From a virus, in IMG/VR virus record IMGVR_UViG_3300028802_000061, positions 1 through 21,978 of that record: a stretch of 21,978 bases of DNA. One strand, 5' to 3'. The notes beneath the pieces were generated by a model. That model was not told the origin of the DNA, made no database searches, and saw only the letters and a list, made by a program, of their open reading frames with translations. Position numbers and translations under genes: made by a program. Positions 15,622 to 20,427 of the stretch are shown one piece after another; the stretch's first letter is position 1; each line of letters opens with the position of its first letter.

Positions 15622-15742
15622 TTGGAGTGTGTGCCTCTCCCAAATTAGGGGCGGTCAGCCCTGGAATGGGAAGGGCTTGTTTGGGCTGGGAAGCACACAC
15701 AGGGCCGGTAATCCCAAGGCTGACCGGGAAGGGTTGTAGGGC

Positions 15743-15764
15743 ATGTTGCGGGTGTTGCGCAACA
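15743..15764 (-). repeat. 22-bp repeat copy 2 containing palindrome TGTTGCGCAACA
   Basis: The plus strand reads ATGTTGCGGG then TGTTGCGCAACA. It matches the minus strand of 6567-6588 at 21 of 22 bases. Here it abuts, and shares two bases with, the operator-like site at 15763-15777. Confidence 0.75.
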
Positions 15765-15777
15765 AATACAAAATGTA
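15763..15777 (-). promoter_or_regulatory. Operator-like site, copy in fibre control region
   Basis: The minus strand reads TACATTTTGTATTTG, identical over 15 bases to the site in front of the HTH regulator at 20911-20925. The core TACA-TTT-TGTA is palindromic. It points leftward, toward the fibre genes, 142 bases before the fibre-1 start. Confidence 0.6.
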
Positions 15778-15877
15778 GCCTGATAAGTGGGGTGGGGGTG
15801 AAAATTTGGCGAGGGGGGCGAATAGGGAATACGCGGGCGAGCGCGGGTGACGCGGGTAGGGGCGGGGATTTCGGTAA

Positions 15878-15896
15878 GGGGCGGGGTCGGGTCGGG
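15878..15896 (+). other. Candidate G-quadruplex motif
   Basis: Four G-runs of 4, 4, 3 and 3 with loops of 1, 2 and 2 bases (GGGGCGGGGTCGGGTCGGG). More G-runs lie to the left (GGGTAGGGGCGGGG at 15854-15867 and runs of five and six G nearer 15790-15815). The G-rich strand is the template for leftward transcription. It lies 100 bases past the end of the small-terminase gene. Confidence 0.55.
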
Positions 15897-15996
15897 ATCA
15901 GACATCTGTAGTAGATGCCCAGAAAACCCAATGAAATGCTTCGCCCTTTCTAGATTAGATAGGCAACAGTCGGGTTAAGCCTTTGTAGCGGTTACG

Positions 15997-16563
15997 CTAT
16001 TCGGCTGCTGTCTTCTCAGGTTGGGCATTAACTTGGGCATCAATGGTCTGCCCAGGTGAAGGCAACGCCGCAGCCGCCTGAAGGATAGCGGCGCCCTGAT
16101 GGCACACAGCCTCTAATTCTGCGCGCGTCATTTCCCCCAGGCTTTTTACTCCCGGCGCCTGGGAAGCTTCTAAGCCTGTGCTGCGCGCCTTCTCAATTCG
16201 CACGCGGTCCACAATGCCAGAGTATTCGACAATGCGTGACGCAATATCTCCGCGCAATTTGAGCGGCGCTGCTTTGTCGCCAATGATTTCACGCATCACA
16301 CCAATAGCTTGCGCAGTTAATTGAACGCCGATTTCTTCACGCAATGCCGCGTCTATTGCAGCGCTTACGTGAGGAAGGCGAACCAACCGCCAACCGATTT
16401 CCGCCGCTGTCGCTGCGCTATAACCGGCTGCAATAGTGCTTTGCTTCACTTTTCCAGAATGTTCGCCCCTGACAAATTCGCGAACAAAAGCAGCCTGTTT
16501 CTCCGTCAACTCTCCGTGTACGGATTTGTCGCCTTCCTCGCGAACAATTATTTGTTTTGACAA
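15997..16563 (-). CDS. terS: Terminase small subunit
   Basis: The 188-residue product should recognise the packaging start site and recruit the large terminase. An N-terminal LTEKQAAFVREFVRGEHSGK is followed by QSTIAAGYSAATAAEIGWRL and LPHVSAAIDAALREEI, the classic DNA-binding helix-turn-helix and linker of the TerS (terminase_2) family. A helical centre and a Pro/Ala/Gln-rich tail follow. The reading frame has no upstream ATG; the start is TTG at 16563-16561 with GGGA about nine bases before it. That start lies inside an operator-like sequence, so binding there could block its expression. It is separated from the large subunit by the fibre genes. Confidence 0.88.
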   Translation of the reverse strand: MSKQIIVREEGDKSVHGELTEKQAAFVREFVRGEHSGKVKQSTIAAGYSAATAAEIGWRLVRLPHVSAAIDAALREEIGVQLTAQAIGVMREIIGDKAAPLKLRGDIASRIVEYSGIVDRVRIEKARSTGLEASQAPGVKSLGEMTRAELEAVCHQGAAILQAAAALPSPGQTIDAQVNAQPEKTAAE

Positions 16564-16604
16564 TTTGTATTCCCGGCTGGTAGTGAAGGACTGTTGCTAT
16601 TCTA
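16557..16604. promoter_or_regulatory. Divergent promoter/operator region between terS and the early genes
   Basis: Rightward, a perfect -35 hexamer TTGACA lies at 16557-16562, but the -10 at 17-18 bases is poor; an extended -10-like TGCTATTCT at 16595-16603 is an alternative. Leftward, TAGAAT (16604-16599) is a five-of-six match to a -10 for terS, without a clear -35. A third, variant operator-like site (ACAATTTGTATT, 16560-16571, 11 of 12 matches to the other copies) overlaps the TTGACA and the terS start codon. Exact promoters cannot be fixed by eye. Confidence 0.4.
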
Positions 16605-16659
16605 ACGCAACATTCCGCCGGACGCTAAACCGGCCTAACCTACTGACGGAGAATAAAAA
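16592..16659 (+). repeat. Cassette 0: hairpin leader of the first early gene
   Basis: TGTTGC (16592-16597) pairs with GCAACA (16607-16612). GCCGG (16617-16621) pairs with CCGGC (16630-16634) around ACGCTAAA. The second hairpin has the CGG...GCTAA...CCG form shared by most of the downstream cassettes. ACGGAG and the ATG at 16660 follow. Confidence 0.65.
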
Positions 16660-16932
16660 ATGACTACCAATTCCATCCAGAGCGGCGCAGGCGGCACCAT
16701 CTTCAGCGGCCCCTTGGGCGTGAATATCTATCGCGCGACTGTCATCGCTTCGGCGCTGAAGCTGTACGCAAACACTGGCATGAAGGCGAACCGCGCCTAT
16801 ACGCCGTCCAATATGTTGGCGGCTGCGACTGAAATCACTGGCATCAAGTTCAAGCGCGGCGAATATCTCAAAGCAGCCGAAGCGCTGAAGGCTTGGGCGC
16901 GTGACAATGCCCTGACCATCGCGAAGGACTAG
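16660..16932 (+). CDS. Early-region small protein, unknown function
   Basis: The first gene of the rightward block encodes 90 residues: MTTNSIQSGAGGTIFSGPLG, then VNIYRATVIASALKLYANTG and a basic helical end (AAEALKAWARDNALTIAKD). The segment after residue 40 (KANRAYTPSNMLAAATEITG) has the look of a compact helical phage accessory protein; similar sequences occur in other phages by memory, without known function. The ATG has ACGGAG twelve bases upstream inside cassette 0. Its TAG stop is the first codon of cassette A. Confidence 0.8.
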   Translation: MTTNSIQSGAGGTIFSGPLGVNIYRATVIASALKLYANTGMKANRAYTPSNMLAAATEITGIKFKRGEYLKAAEALKAWARDNALTIAKD

Positions 16933-17025
16933 CCACAGCTAAAGCAGCGTCCTTTGTGGCGCTGCTTTGACGGTTGCTAAACCGGCACGCTGAATATCAG
17001 CGTGCAACCCACGGAGAAAAAACCA
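16930..17025 (+). repeat. Cassette A: three-hairpin intergenic element
   Basis: Starts at the stop codon TAGCCACAGC. H1: AAAGCAGCG/CGCTGCTTT (16941-16949 with 16960-16968). H2: CGGT-TGCTAA-ACCG (16971-16984). H3: GCACGCTG/CAGCGTGC (16985-16992 with 16998-17005). Then CCCACGGAG and a GTG start. GGTTGC (16972-16977) can alternatively pair with GCAACC (17004-17009). Confidence 0.85.
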
Positions 17026-17316
17026 GTGTTCATTTTTGACGATAGCGAATTGACCCAGACTGCCGAAGCAATCCGCGCCTTAAACCCGCACGCAGCCGCC
17101 TATCCCCTCGAAAGCCTGATTTCGCACATGAAAGGAAGCGCCGCGATTGCCTACCCGAACGAAGGCGATAACGGCTATGTGTCCACCCTGGGTTATGTGC
17201 TGACCATCTGGACTTCTAAGGACACTGGCGCGCGGCATGTGAAGGCTTCGGTTTCTTCCTATACCGTCATGCAAGGCCTGAAGGCTTTCAAACCGCGCGC
17301 CAAAGCTAAAGCCTAG
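17026..17316 (+). CDS. Early-region small protein, unknown function
   Basis: I start this gene at GTG 17026 because it sits nine bases after ACGGAG, exactly where the ATG lies in the other cassettes; an in-frame GTG at 17002 would fall inside hairpin 3. The 96-residue product (FIFDDSELTQTAEAIRALNP; then YPNEGDNGYVSTLGYVLTIW and a basic tail FKPRAKAKA) mixes helix and strand and has no recognised motif. The basic end may contact nucleic acid. TAG is the first codon of cassette B. Confidence 0.78.
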   Translation: MFIFDDSELTQTAEAIRALNPHAAAYPLESLISHMKGSAAIAYPNEGDNGYVSTLGYVLTIWTSKDTGARHVKASVSSYTVMQGLKAFKPRAKAKA

Positions 17317-17408
17317 CCACAGCCTATCCCGCGTCCAATGTGGCGCGGGATATACGGTTGCTAGACCGGCGCCCTGGTAGTCATGGCGCAACCCACGGAG
17401 AAACTAAA
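17314..17408 (+). repeat. Cassette B: three-hairpin intergenic element
   Basis: TAGCCACAGC stop. H1: TATCCCGCG/CGCGGGATA (17325-17333 with 17344-17352). H2: CGGT-TGCTAG-ACCG (17355-17368). H3: GCGCCCTG/CATGGCGC (17369-17376 with 17382-17389), with one mismatch. ACGGAG and ATG follow. GGTTGC/GCAACC alternative pairing is present. Confidence 0.82.
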
Positions 17409-17801
17409 ATGCGTTTTGAAACTGTTTGGCAATTTAAGACCGCGCAATTCCGCGTCGCGCTTGAAGCGACCTATGACGACGACTGCGATTTGTCTTTTGA
17501 CGACACTGGCGAAACCCGCGCCAATATCAAAAGCGGGTTGTGGACGCCCTATCTGTTCAAGGTCGCGGTTTATGATCTGACTAGCGGCAATGAAATCGGC
17601 GCCGACTATCTGGGCGGTTCTATCCACGAAAACGCATCAGATTTTATTGACCATCGCGAAGTTGGCAAACAGAACCGCGAATATGCAGCCCAGGGCAATG
17701 CCGCGCGTTGCGGTTCCTATTTCCATGACATGATCAAAGGCGCCATTGCAGAAGCGCGCAAAAACTACAGTGTCCCGCGCCCCAAGCTTCGCCACCTTTA
17801 G
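17409..17801 (+). CDS. Early-region conserved-type phage protein, unknown function
   Basis: The 130-residue product begins MRFETVWQFKTAQFRVALEA. It contains VAVYDLTSGNEIGADYLGGS and a helical C-terminus (CGSYFHDMIKGAIAEARKNY). This FETVWQFKT...EIGADYLGG...GSYF..M...AI.EAR layout occurs in hypothetical proteins of other phages and prophages as I recall; no biochemical role is known to me. It is acidic in the middle (YDDDCDLSFDDTGE). The ATG is preceded by ACGGAG in cassette B; the upstream open frame (from 17340) covers cassette hairpins and is not coding. Its TAG begins cassette C. Confidence 0.82.
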   Translation: MRFETVWQFKTAQFRVALEATYDDDCDLSFDDTGETRANIKSGLWTPYLFKVAVYDLTSGNEIGADYLGGSIHENASDFIDHREVGKQNREYAAQGNAARCGSYFHDMIKGAIAEARKNYSVPRPKLRHL

Positions 17802-17895
17802 CCACAGCCTAGACCCAGGCTCGCACCCTGGGTCTATACGGTTGCTAGACCGGCAAGCTGATGAACAGCTTGCAACCCACTACGGAGAATACAAA
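17799..17895 (+). repeat. Cassette C: three-hairpin intergenic element
   Basis: TAGCCACAGC stop. H1: TAGACCCAGG/CCTGGGTCTA (17810-17819 with 17827-17836). H2: CGGT-TGCTAG-ACCG (17839-17852). H3: GCAAGCTG/CAGCTTGC (17853-17860 with 17866-17873). TACGGAG and ATG follow. GGTTGC/GCAACC alternative pairing is present. Confidence 0.85.
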
Positions 17896-18087
17896 ATGTC
17901 ATTCCATACCAAAGCCTTTGGAAGCATCGCGATTGCGGCCTGTGTCGCCATTTCTGCAATGGTGCTTTGTGCCAGTGATCCCGGCTATACGCCTTTGCTG
18001 GCTTCCCTGATGGCGCCCTATGCCCTGTTGCTTGGCGTTGTGGCTACCCTGTCTTATGGCTTCGACCTTGTGACGGGCGCGCAGTGA
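17896..18087 (+). CDS. Small membrane protein
   Basis: The 63-residue product (MSFHTKAFGSIAIAACVAIS start) has two hydrophobic stretches, about residues 9-27 and 33-53, separated by a short polar turn (ASDPGYTP), so a two-pass inner-membrane hairpin is likely. There is no holin motif beyond this generic topology. Small two-pass proteins in early phage regions may modify the envelope or act in lysis, but nothing here decides. ACGGAG precedes the ATG in cassette C. The stop overlaps the next start by one base (TGATG), so the two are coupled. Confidence 0.78.
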   Translation: MSFHTKAFGSIAIAACVAISAMVLCASDPGYTPLLASLMAPYALLLGVVATLSYGFDLVTGAQ

Positions 18088-18395
18088 TGGCCTATCAACC
18101 CAAGCGATCCCGTGCCCAATTTTCCAAAGGCGCACCGGCCCACATTCTGGCTTGCTACGATAACGGCGCCAAAACAATCGACCGCTATACGGTCTTAATC
18201 GGTGCCCCTTTTTGGTGCGATTATATGGGTCGCGATGTGCCCTATATCGCCATGAGTGACGCGCCCACGCATCCACAAGGCTTTTCACAATGGGGCGAAA
18301 TGCCTAGCGCCAATCGCGCGGCATGCGGAAAGCATGTGGCTTGGCTTGATCTGCCCGAACACATCCGCGCCCATGTGATCGCCCGCACAGCCTAG
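18087..18395 (+). CDS. Early-region conserved-type phage protein, unknown function
   Basis: The 102-residue product includes ILACYDNGAKTIDRYTVLIG, then DVPYIAMSDAPTHPQGFSQW and LDLPEHIRAHVIARTA. The DRYTV...VPY.AMS..PTHPQGFSQWGE...LPEH....I pattern is one I recall from many phage and prophage hypothetical proteins, with no known activity. No cassette separates it from the small membrane gene; it begins by TGATG overlap and so relies on coupling. Its TAG is the first codon of cassette D. Confidence 0.83.
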   Translation: MAYQPKRSRAQFSKGAPAHILACYDNGAKTIDRYTVLIGAPFWCDYMGRDVPYIAMSDAPTHPQGFSQWGEMPSANRAACGKHVAWLDLPEHIRAHVIARTA

Positions 18396-18490
18396 CCACA
18401 GCTAAAGCCTGGGCACATTGCCCAGGCTTTGACGGTTGCTAGACCGGCAAACTGGATACCAGTTTGCAACCACTACGGAGAAAAACCACC
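18393..18490 (+). repeat. Cassette D: three-hairpin intergenic element
   Basis: TAGCCACAGC stop. H1: AAAGCCTGGGC/GCCCAGGCTTT (18404-18414 with 18420-18430). H2: CGGT-TGCTAG-ACCG (18433-18446). H3: GCAAACTG/CAGTTTGC (18447-18454 with 18460-18467). TACGGAG, AAAAACCACC and ATG follow. GGTTGC/GCAACC alternative pairing is present. Confidence 0.85.
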
Positions 18491-18889
18491 ATGCCAGAAT
18501 TTATTTTACCGGGAAACTCAGATGAGCGCTTTGCCGCTCTAGACCCCTTTATTCAGGGTTACATAGAAGCGCTTTTTTTCACCTGTGAGGAAGAACTTGG
18601 CGACAAAGGGTTTAGCGATCTTGACCCCGCGACCCTGGGCGAAATCCTGACCACCTGTGAAGCCTTTCAAATGGCGGCGGCTGATCTGCTAACCGAAGCC
18701 TATACCCGCGACTATGACGCCACCCAGGCGGGGCGCGATTATTGGTTTACCCGCAACGGTCACGGTGTCGGCTATTGGGACCGCAAGCAATTAGACGGCG
18801 CCCTGGGCGAAGCCTTGACCGCACGCGCCAAAAGCTTTGGCGAAGTGTGGGCCTATGAAGGCGATTGCGGCAAGATTTTCATTTCCTAG
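18491..18889 (+). CDS. Early-region conserved-type phage protein, unknown function
   Basis: The 132-residue acidic product begins MPEFILPGNSDERFAALDPF and includes IQGYIEALFFTCEEELGDKG. It ends with an aromatic-rich segment (DYWFTRNGHGVGYWDRKQLD) and FGEVWAYEGDCGKIFIS. The GYIEA.F...E...L......YW.TRNGHG.GYWDR layout is familiar from hypothetical proteins of diverse phages; I cannot assign a function. The ATG is twelve bases past the ACGGAG motif of cassette D. Its TAG starts cassette E. Confidence 0.83.
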   Translation: MPEFILPGNSDERFAALDPFIQGYIEALFFTCEEELGDKGFSDLDPATLGEILTTCEAFQMAAADLLTEAYTRDYDATQAGRDYWFTRNGHGVGYWDRKQLDGALGEALTARAKSFGEVWAYEGDCGKIFIS

Positions 18890-18982
18890 CCACAGCTAAA
18901 GCCCAGGGCGCCCGATGCCCTGGGCTTTGACGGCTGCTAGGCCGTGCTGGAAATAATTCCAGCAAAAACCACGGAGCGAAAA
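18887..18982 (+). repeat. Cassette E: variant three-hairpin intergenic element
   Basis: TAGCCACAGC stop. H1: AAAGCCCAGGGC/GCCCTGGGCTTT (18898-18909 with 18917-18928). H2: CGGC-TGCTAG-GCCG (18931-18944), a compensatory change from CGGT/ACCG. H3: TGCTGGAA/TTCCAGCA (18945-18952 with 18957-18964), unrelated in sequence to the other H3 stems. ACGGAG and ATG follow. The GGTTGC/GCAACC alternative pairing is lost here. Confidence 0.83.
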
Positions 18983-19423
18983 ATGAAAAATACCTGCATC
19001 CCCACGCTATTGAGCGCGGGCATTAGTTGGGATGATGCGCACGCCTTGCGGCGCATTTCCATGACGCTGCAACGCTGGCACGAACTTGAGTGCGGCGACG
19101 GAAACGACCATGCGTCGTGGACGATTGCGCGCGGCGCCTTTGTCAAAAAGGACGGTGTGAAAACCTTTGAGCATGACGAAGACGGCAAGCCTTTTAGCGA
19201 ATACCACCCGCACAGGGGCGCCGTGTCCTACACGCCCATTCCTGACCGTGAGAAGGGCGCTAAGAAGCGCTTGGCCGCGATCCTGGCACGCTATCCCGGC
19301 TTCCGTTCCTACATCCAAGGCGACCCGCGCGGCGCCGCGCTGTACATCCTGCGGCCTGATGATTTGCCTATGGGCCGTGACATTGACTGCACCTATTCCA
19401 ACGGCATCGCGGTGTACAAATGA
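18983..19423 (+). CDS. Early-region conserved-type phage protein, unknown function
   Basis: The 146-residue product includes HALRRISMTLQRWHELECGD, then PFSEYHPHRGAVSYTPIPDR and YIQGDPRGAALYILRPDDLP. This LRRI.MTL.RWHE.ECGDGN...YIQGDPRGAALYILRP signature is, as I recall, widespread in phages, with no established role. The ATG at 18983 follows the cassette-E ACGGAG; an earlier in-frame ATG would lie in hairpin 3. The stop overlaps the next start (ATGA), so no cassette is needed there. Confidence 0.85.
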   Translation: MKNTCIPTLLSAGISWDDAHALRRISMTLQRWHELECGDGNDHASWTIARGAFVKKDGVKTFEHDEDGKPFSEYHPHRGAVSYTPIPDREKGAKKRLAAILARYPGFRSYIQGDPRGAALYILRPDDLPMGRDIDCTYSNGIAVYK

Positions 19424-19605
19424 TCACCAATCAACCCGACCTTCGCGCGGCGTTCTGGCGCGATCATCCGCAATACACGCGGCGCCCCGGTTGGACGCAG
19501 AATAACTACCCCGCCGATATTCGCGTGGAATGGGTTGCCTTTGTTGATCACATGAACCGCGTGGGGGCTATCAGCGACGCCTTGGCTTCGCGCGCCACGC
19601 TCTAA
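19420..19605 (+). CDS. Small early-region protein, unknown function
   Basis: The 61-residue product (MITNQPDLRAAFWRDHPQYT start; then IRVEWVAFVDHMNRVGAISD) is translationally coupled to the preceding gene by ATGA. It has aromatic and charged residues and a likely C-terminal helix, and no recognised motif. The pattern LR.AFW..HP looks like a conserved small phage protein, recalled rather than searched. Its stop is TAA, unlike the TAG used before cassettes A-E and G, and the junction after it is the shorter cassette F. Confidence 0.75.
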   Translation: MITNQPDLRAAFWRDHPQYTRRPGWTQNNYPADIRVEWVAFVDHMNRVGAISDALASRATL

Positions 19606-19676
19606 GGGTTGGAGTTAATGCCCAGGGCGCCACGCCCTGGGCATTGGCGGCAATCCTGCCGATACGGAGAAAAACC
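19603..19676 (+). repeat. Cassette F: short two-hairpin form
   Basis: Begins with TAA rather than TAGCCACAGC. H1: AATGCCCAGGGCG/CGCCCTGGGCATT (19617-19629 with 19633-19645), 13 bp with a three-base loop. H2: CGGCA-ATCC-TGCCG (19648-19661). There is no H3; TACGGAG and AAAAACC then lead to ATG. Confidence 0.78.
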
Positions 19677-19964
19677 ATGAACGCACACACACCAGGGCCT
19701 TGGATTATTGACCCTGACGCCACCCTACCGCTTGCCGTTATCCGCTTGTCTAGCGATGAAAACGTGGACGGTGACGGCATCTGCGAAATAGGCGAACGCA
19801 CGCCACAGAACGAAGCTGACGCGCGCCTGATCTGTGCGGCGCCTGATCTGCTGGCGGCGGCTGTAGATTGCATCTCCTGCGCCGATGCCGCCGACTATGA
19901 CAGTATGTTGAACGCATTGGACGCCTTGCGCGACGCCATCACCAAAGCCAAGGGTGACGCATGA
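19677..19964 (+). CDS. HTPGPW-type small phage protein
   Basis: The 95-residue acidic product begins MNAHTPGPWIIDPDATLPLA and carries NEADARLICAAPDLLAAAVD before a C-terminal helix. The HTPGPW opening together with the ADARLI.AAPDLL segment marks a very common phage hypothetical family; its function is unknown to me. ACGGAG precedes the ATG in cassette F. It ends in KGDA, and the last codons carry GGTGACGC directly before the next ATG, an arrangement copied at the end of the following gene. Confidence 0.85.
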   Translation: MNAHTPGPWIIDPDATLPLAVIRLSSDENVDGDGICEIGERTPQNEADARLICAAPDLLAAAVDCISCADAADYDSMLNALDALRDAITKAKGDA

Positions 19965-20248
19965 CCGCCCCTACAGATTGGATGTGGGACCGCCACCCTG
20001 GCGGGCTGCATTATGTGATGGAATTAGACCGTTCAATTGTCGCCACCATTGACGCCAAACGCCAACGCCCAGGCAATACCGCGCGCTTTATCGCGGCTGG
20101 GCCTGAAGTGTTTGCCGCGCTGCTGGATACGCTGCATGAATTGAAGCTCTATAGCGTGGATGTGGACGACGACGATTTGCGCGCCACTATCGCTAGGGCG
20201 AACGCTGCTATCGCCAGGGCACGCACAACCCCCAAAGGTGACGCATGA
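19961..20248 (+). CDS. Small early-region protein, possible diverged paralogue of HTPGPW gene
   Basis: The 95-residue product has MTAPTDWMWDRHPGGLHYVM at the start and ARFIAAGPEVFAALLDTLHE in the middle, which parallels ADARLICAAPDLLAA of the preceding gene. Length, KGDA ending and junction DNA also match, so an old duplication with divergent N-terminus is likely. It starts by ATGA overlap and is coupled at its end to the RMF-like gene by the same overlap. Function unknown. Confidence 0.8.
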   Translation: MTAPTDWMWDRHPGGLHYVMELDRSIVATIDAKRQRPGNTARFIAAGPEVFAALLDTLHELKLYSVDVDDDDLRATIARANAAIARARTTPKGDA

Positions 20249-20427
20249 CCAAAGCAGAGCGCGCGGCCTATGGCATGGGCTGGCATGTGGGCCGCTGCGG
20301 CGCCCCGACGCGCCTATGCCCTTACACGCGCGGCTCTAGCCTGTGGCGCTGCTGGCAAGAGGGGCACGCCAACGGCGCCGCCGCCAAGGCCAAGACAGCA
20401 CAGCAAGGCGGGCCGACCGCGTTCTAG
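20245..20427 (+). CDS. Ribosome modulation factor (RMF)-like small protein
   Basis: The 60-residue product contains AYGMGWHVGRCGAPTRLCPY then SSLWRCWQEGHANG. E. coli RMF has GYQAGIAGRSKEMCPY then SQWLGGWREAM; shared features are the spaced glycines, CPY and the W..(G/C)W pair. RMF binds the 30S subunit and drives formation of inactive 100S ribosome dimers. Family members, or look-alikes, exist in phages and alphaproteobacteria, often uncharacterised. Whether this one hibernates host ribosomes is inference. It is coupled to the preceding gene by ATGA. Its TAG opens cassette G. The last 15 residues are low-complexity. Confidence 0.7.
   Translation: MTKAERAAYGMGWHVGRCGAPTRLCPYTRGSSLWRCWQEGHANGAAAKAKTAQQGGPTAF

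Larger units (their letters stand above)
15622..15996. promoter_or_regulatory. Gene-free control region upstream of the fibre operon
   Basis: I find no convincing gene here; a 105-codon leftward frame covering it is Pro-rich shadow sequence. It contains copy 2 of the 15-bp operator-like site (15763-15777), copy 2 of the 22-bp palindromic repeat (15743-15764), and a plus-strand G-run cluster (about 15785-15896) with a canonical four-run G-quadruplex motif. Small repeats of GGGAAGGG lie at about 15668 and 15727, and there is a 5-bp hairpin CATCT/AGATG near 15902-15916. It probably carries the leftward promoter for the fibre-terminase-head operon; the -35/-10 boxes are not clear. Confidence 0.6.

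Noticed and set aside
15614-15931. A 105-codon leftward frame in the gap between terS and fibre 1
   Set aside because: Very Pro-rich, lacks a ribosome-binding site, overlaps the operator-like site and the fibre start.
16933-17343. Pseudoknot between CCACA in the cassette head and TGTGG in the first loop
   Set aside because: Possible in A and B only; the loops of C, D and E lack TGTGG although the CCACA head is unchanged.
16930-18990. Sigma-70 promoters inside cassettes (TTGACG in A, D and E)
   Set aside because: No -10 at a proper distance, and B and C lack the hexamer; the bases belong to hairpins.
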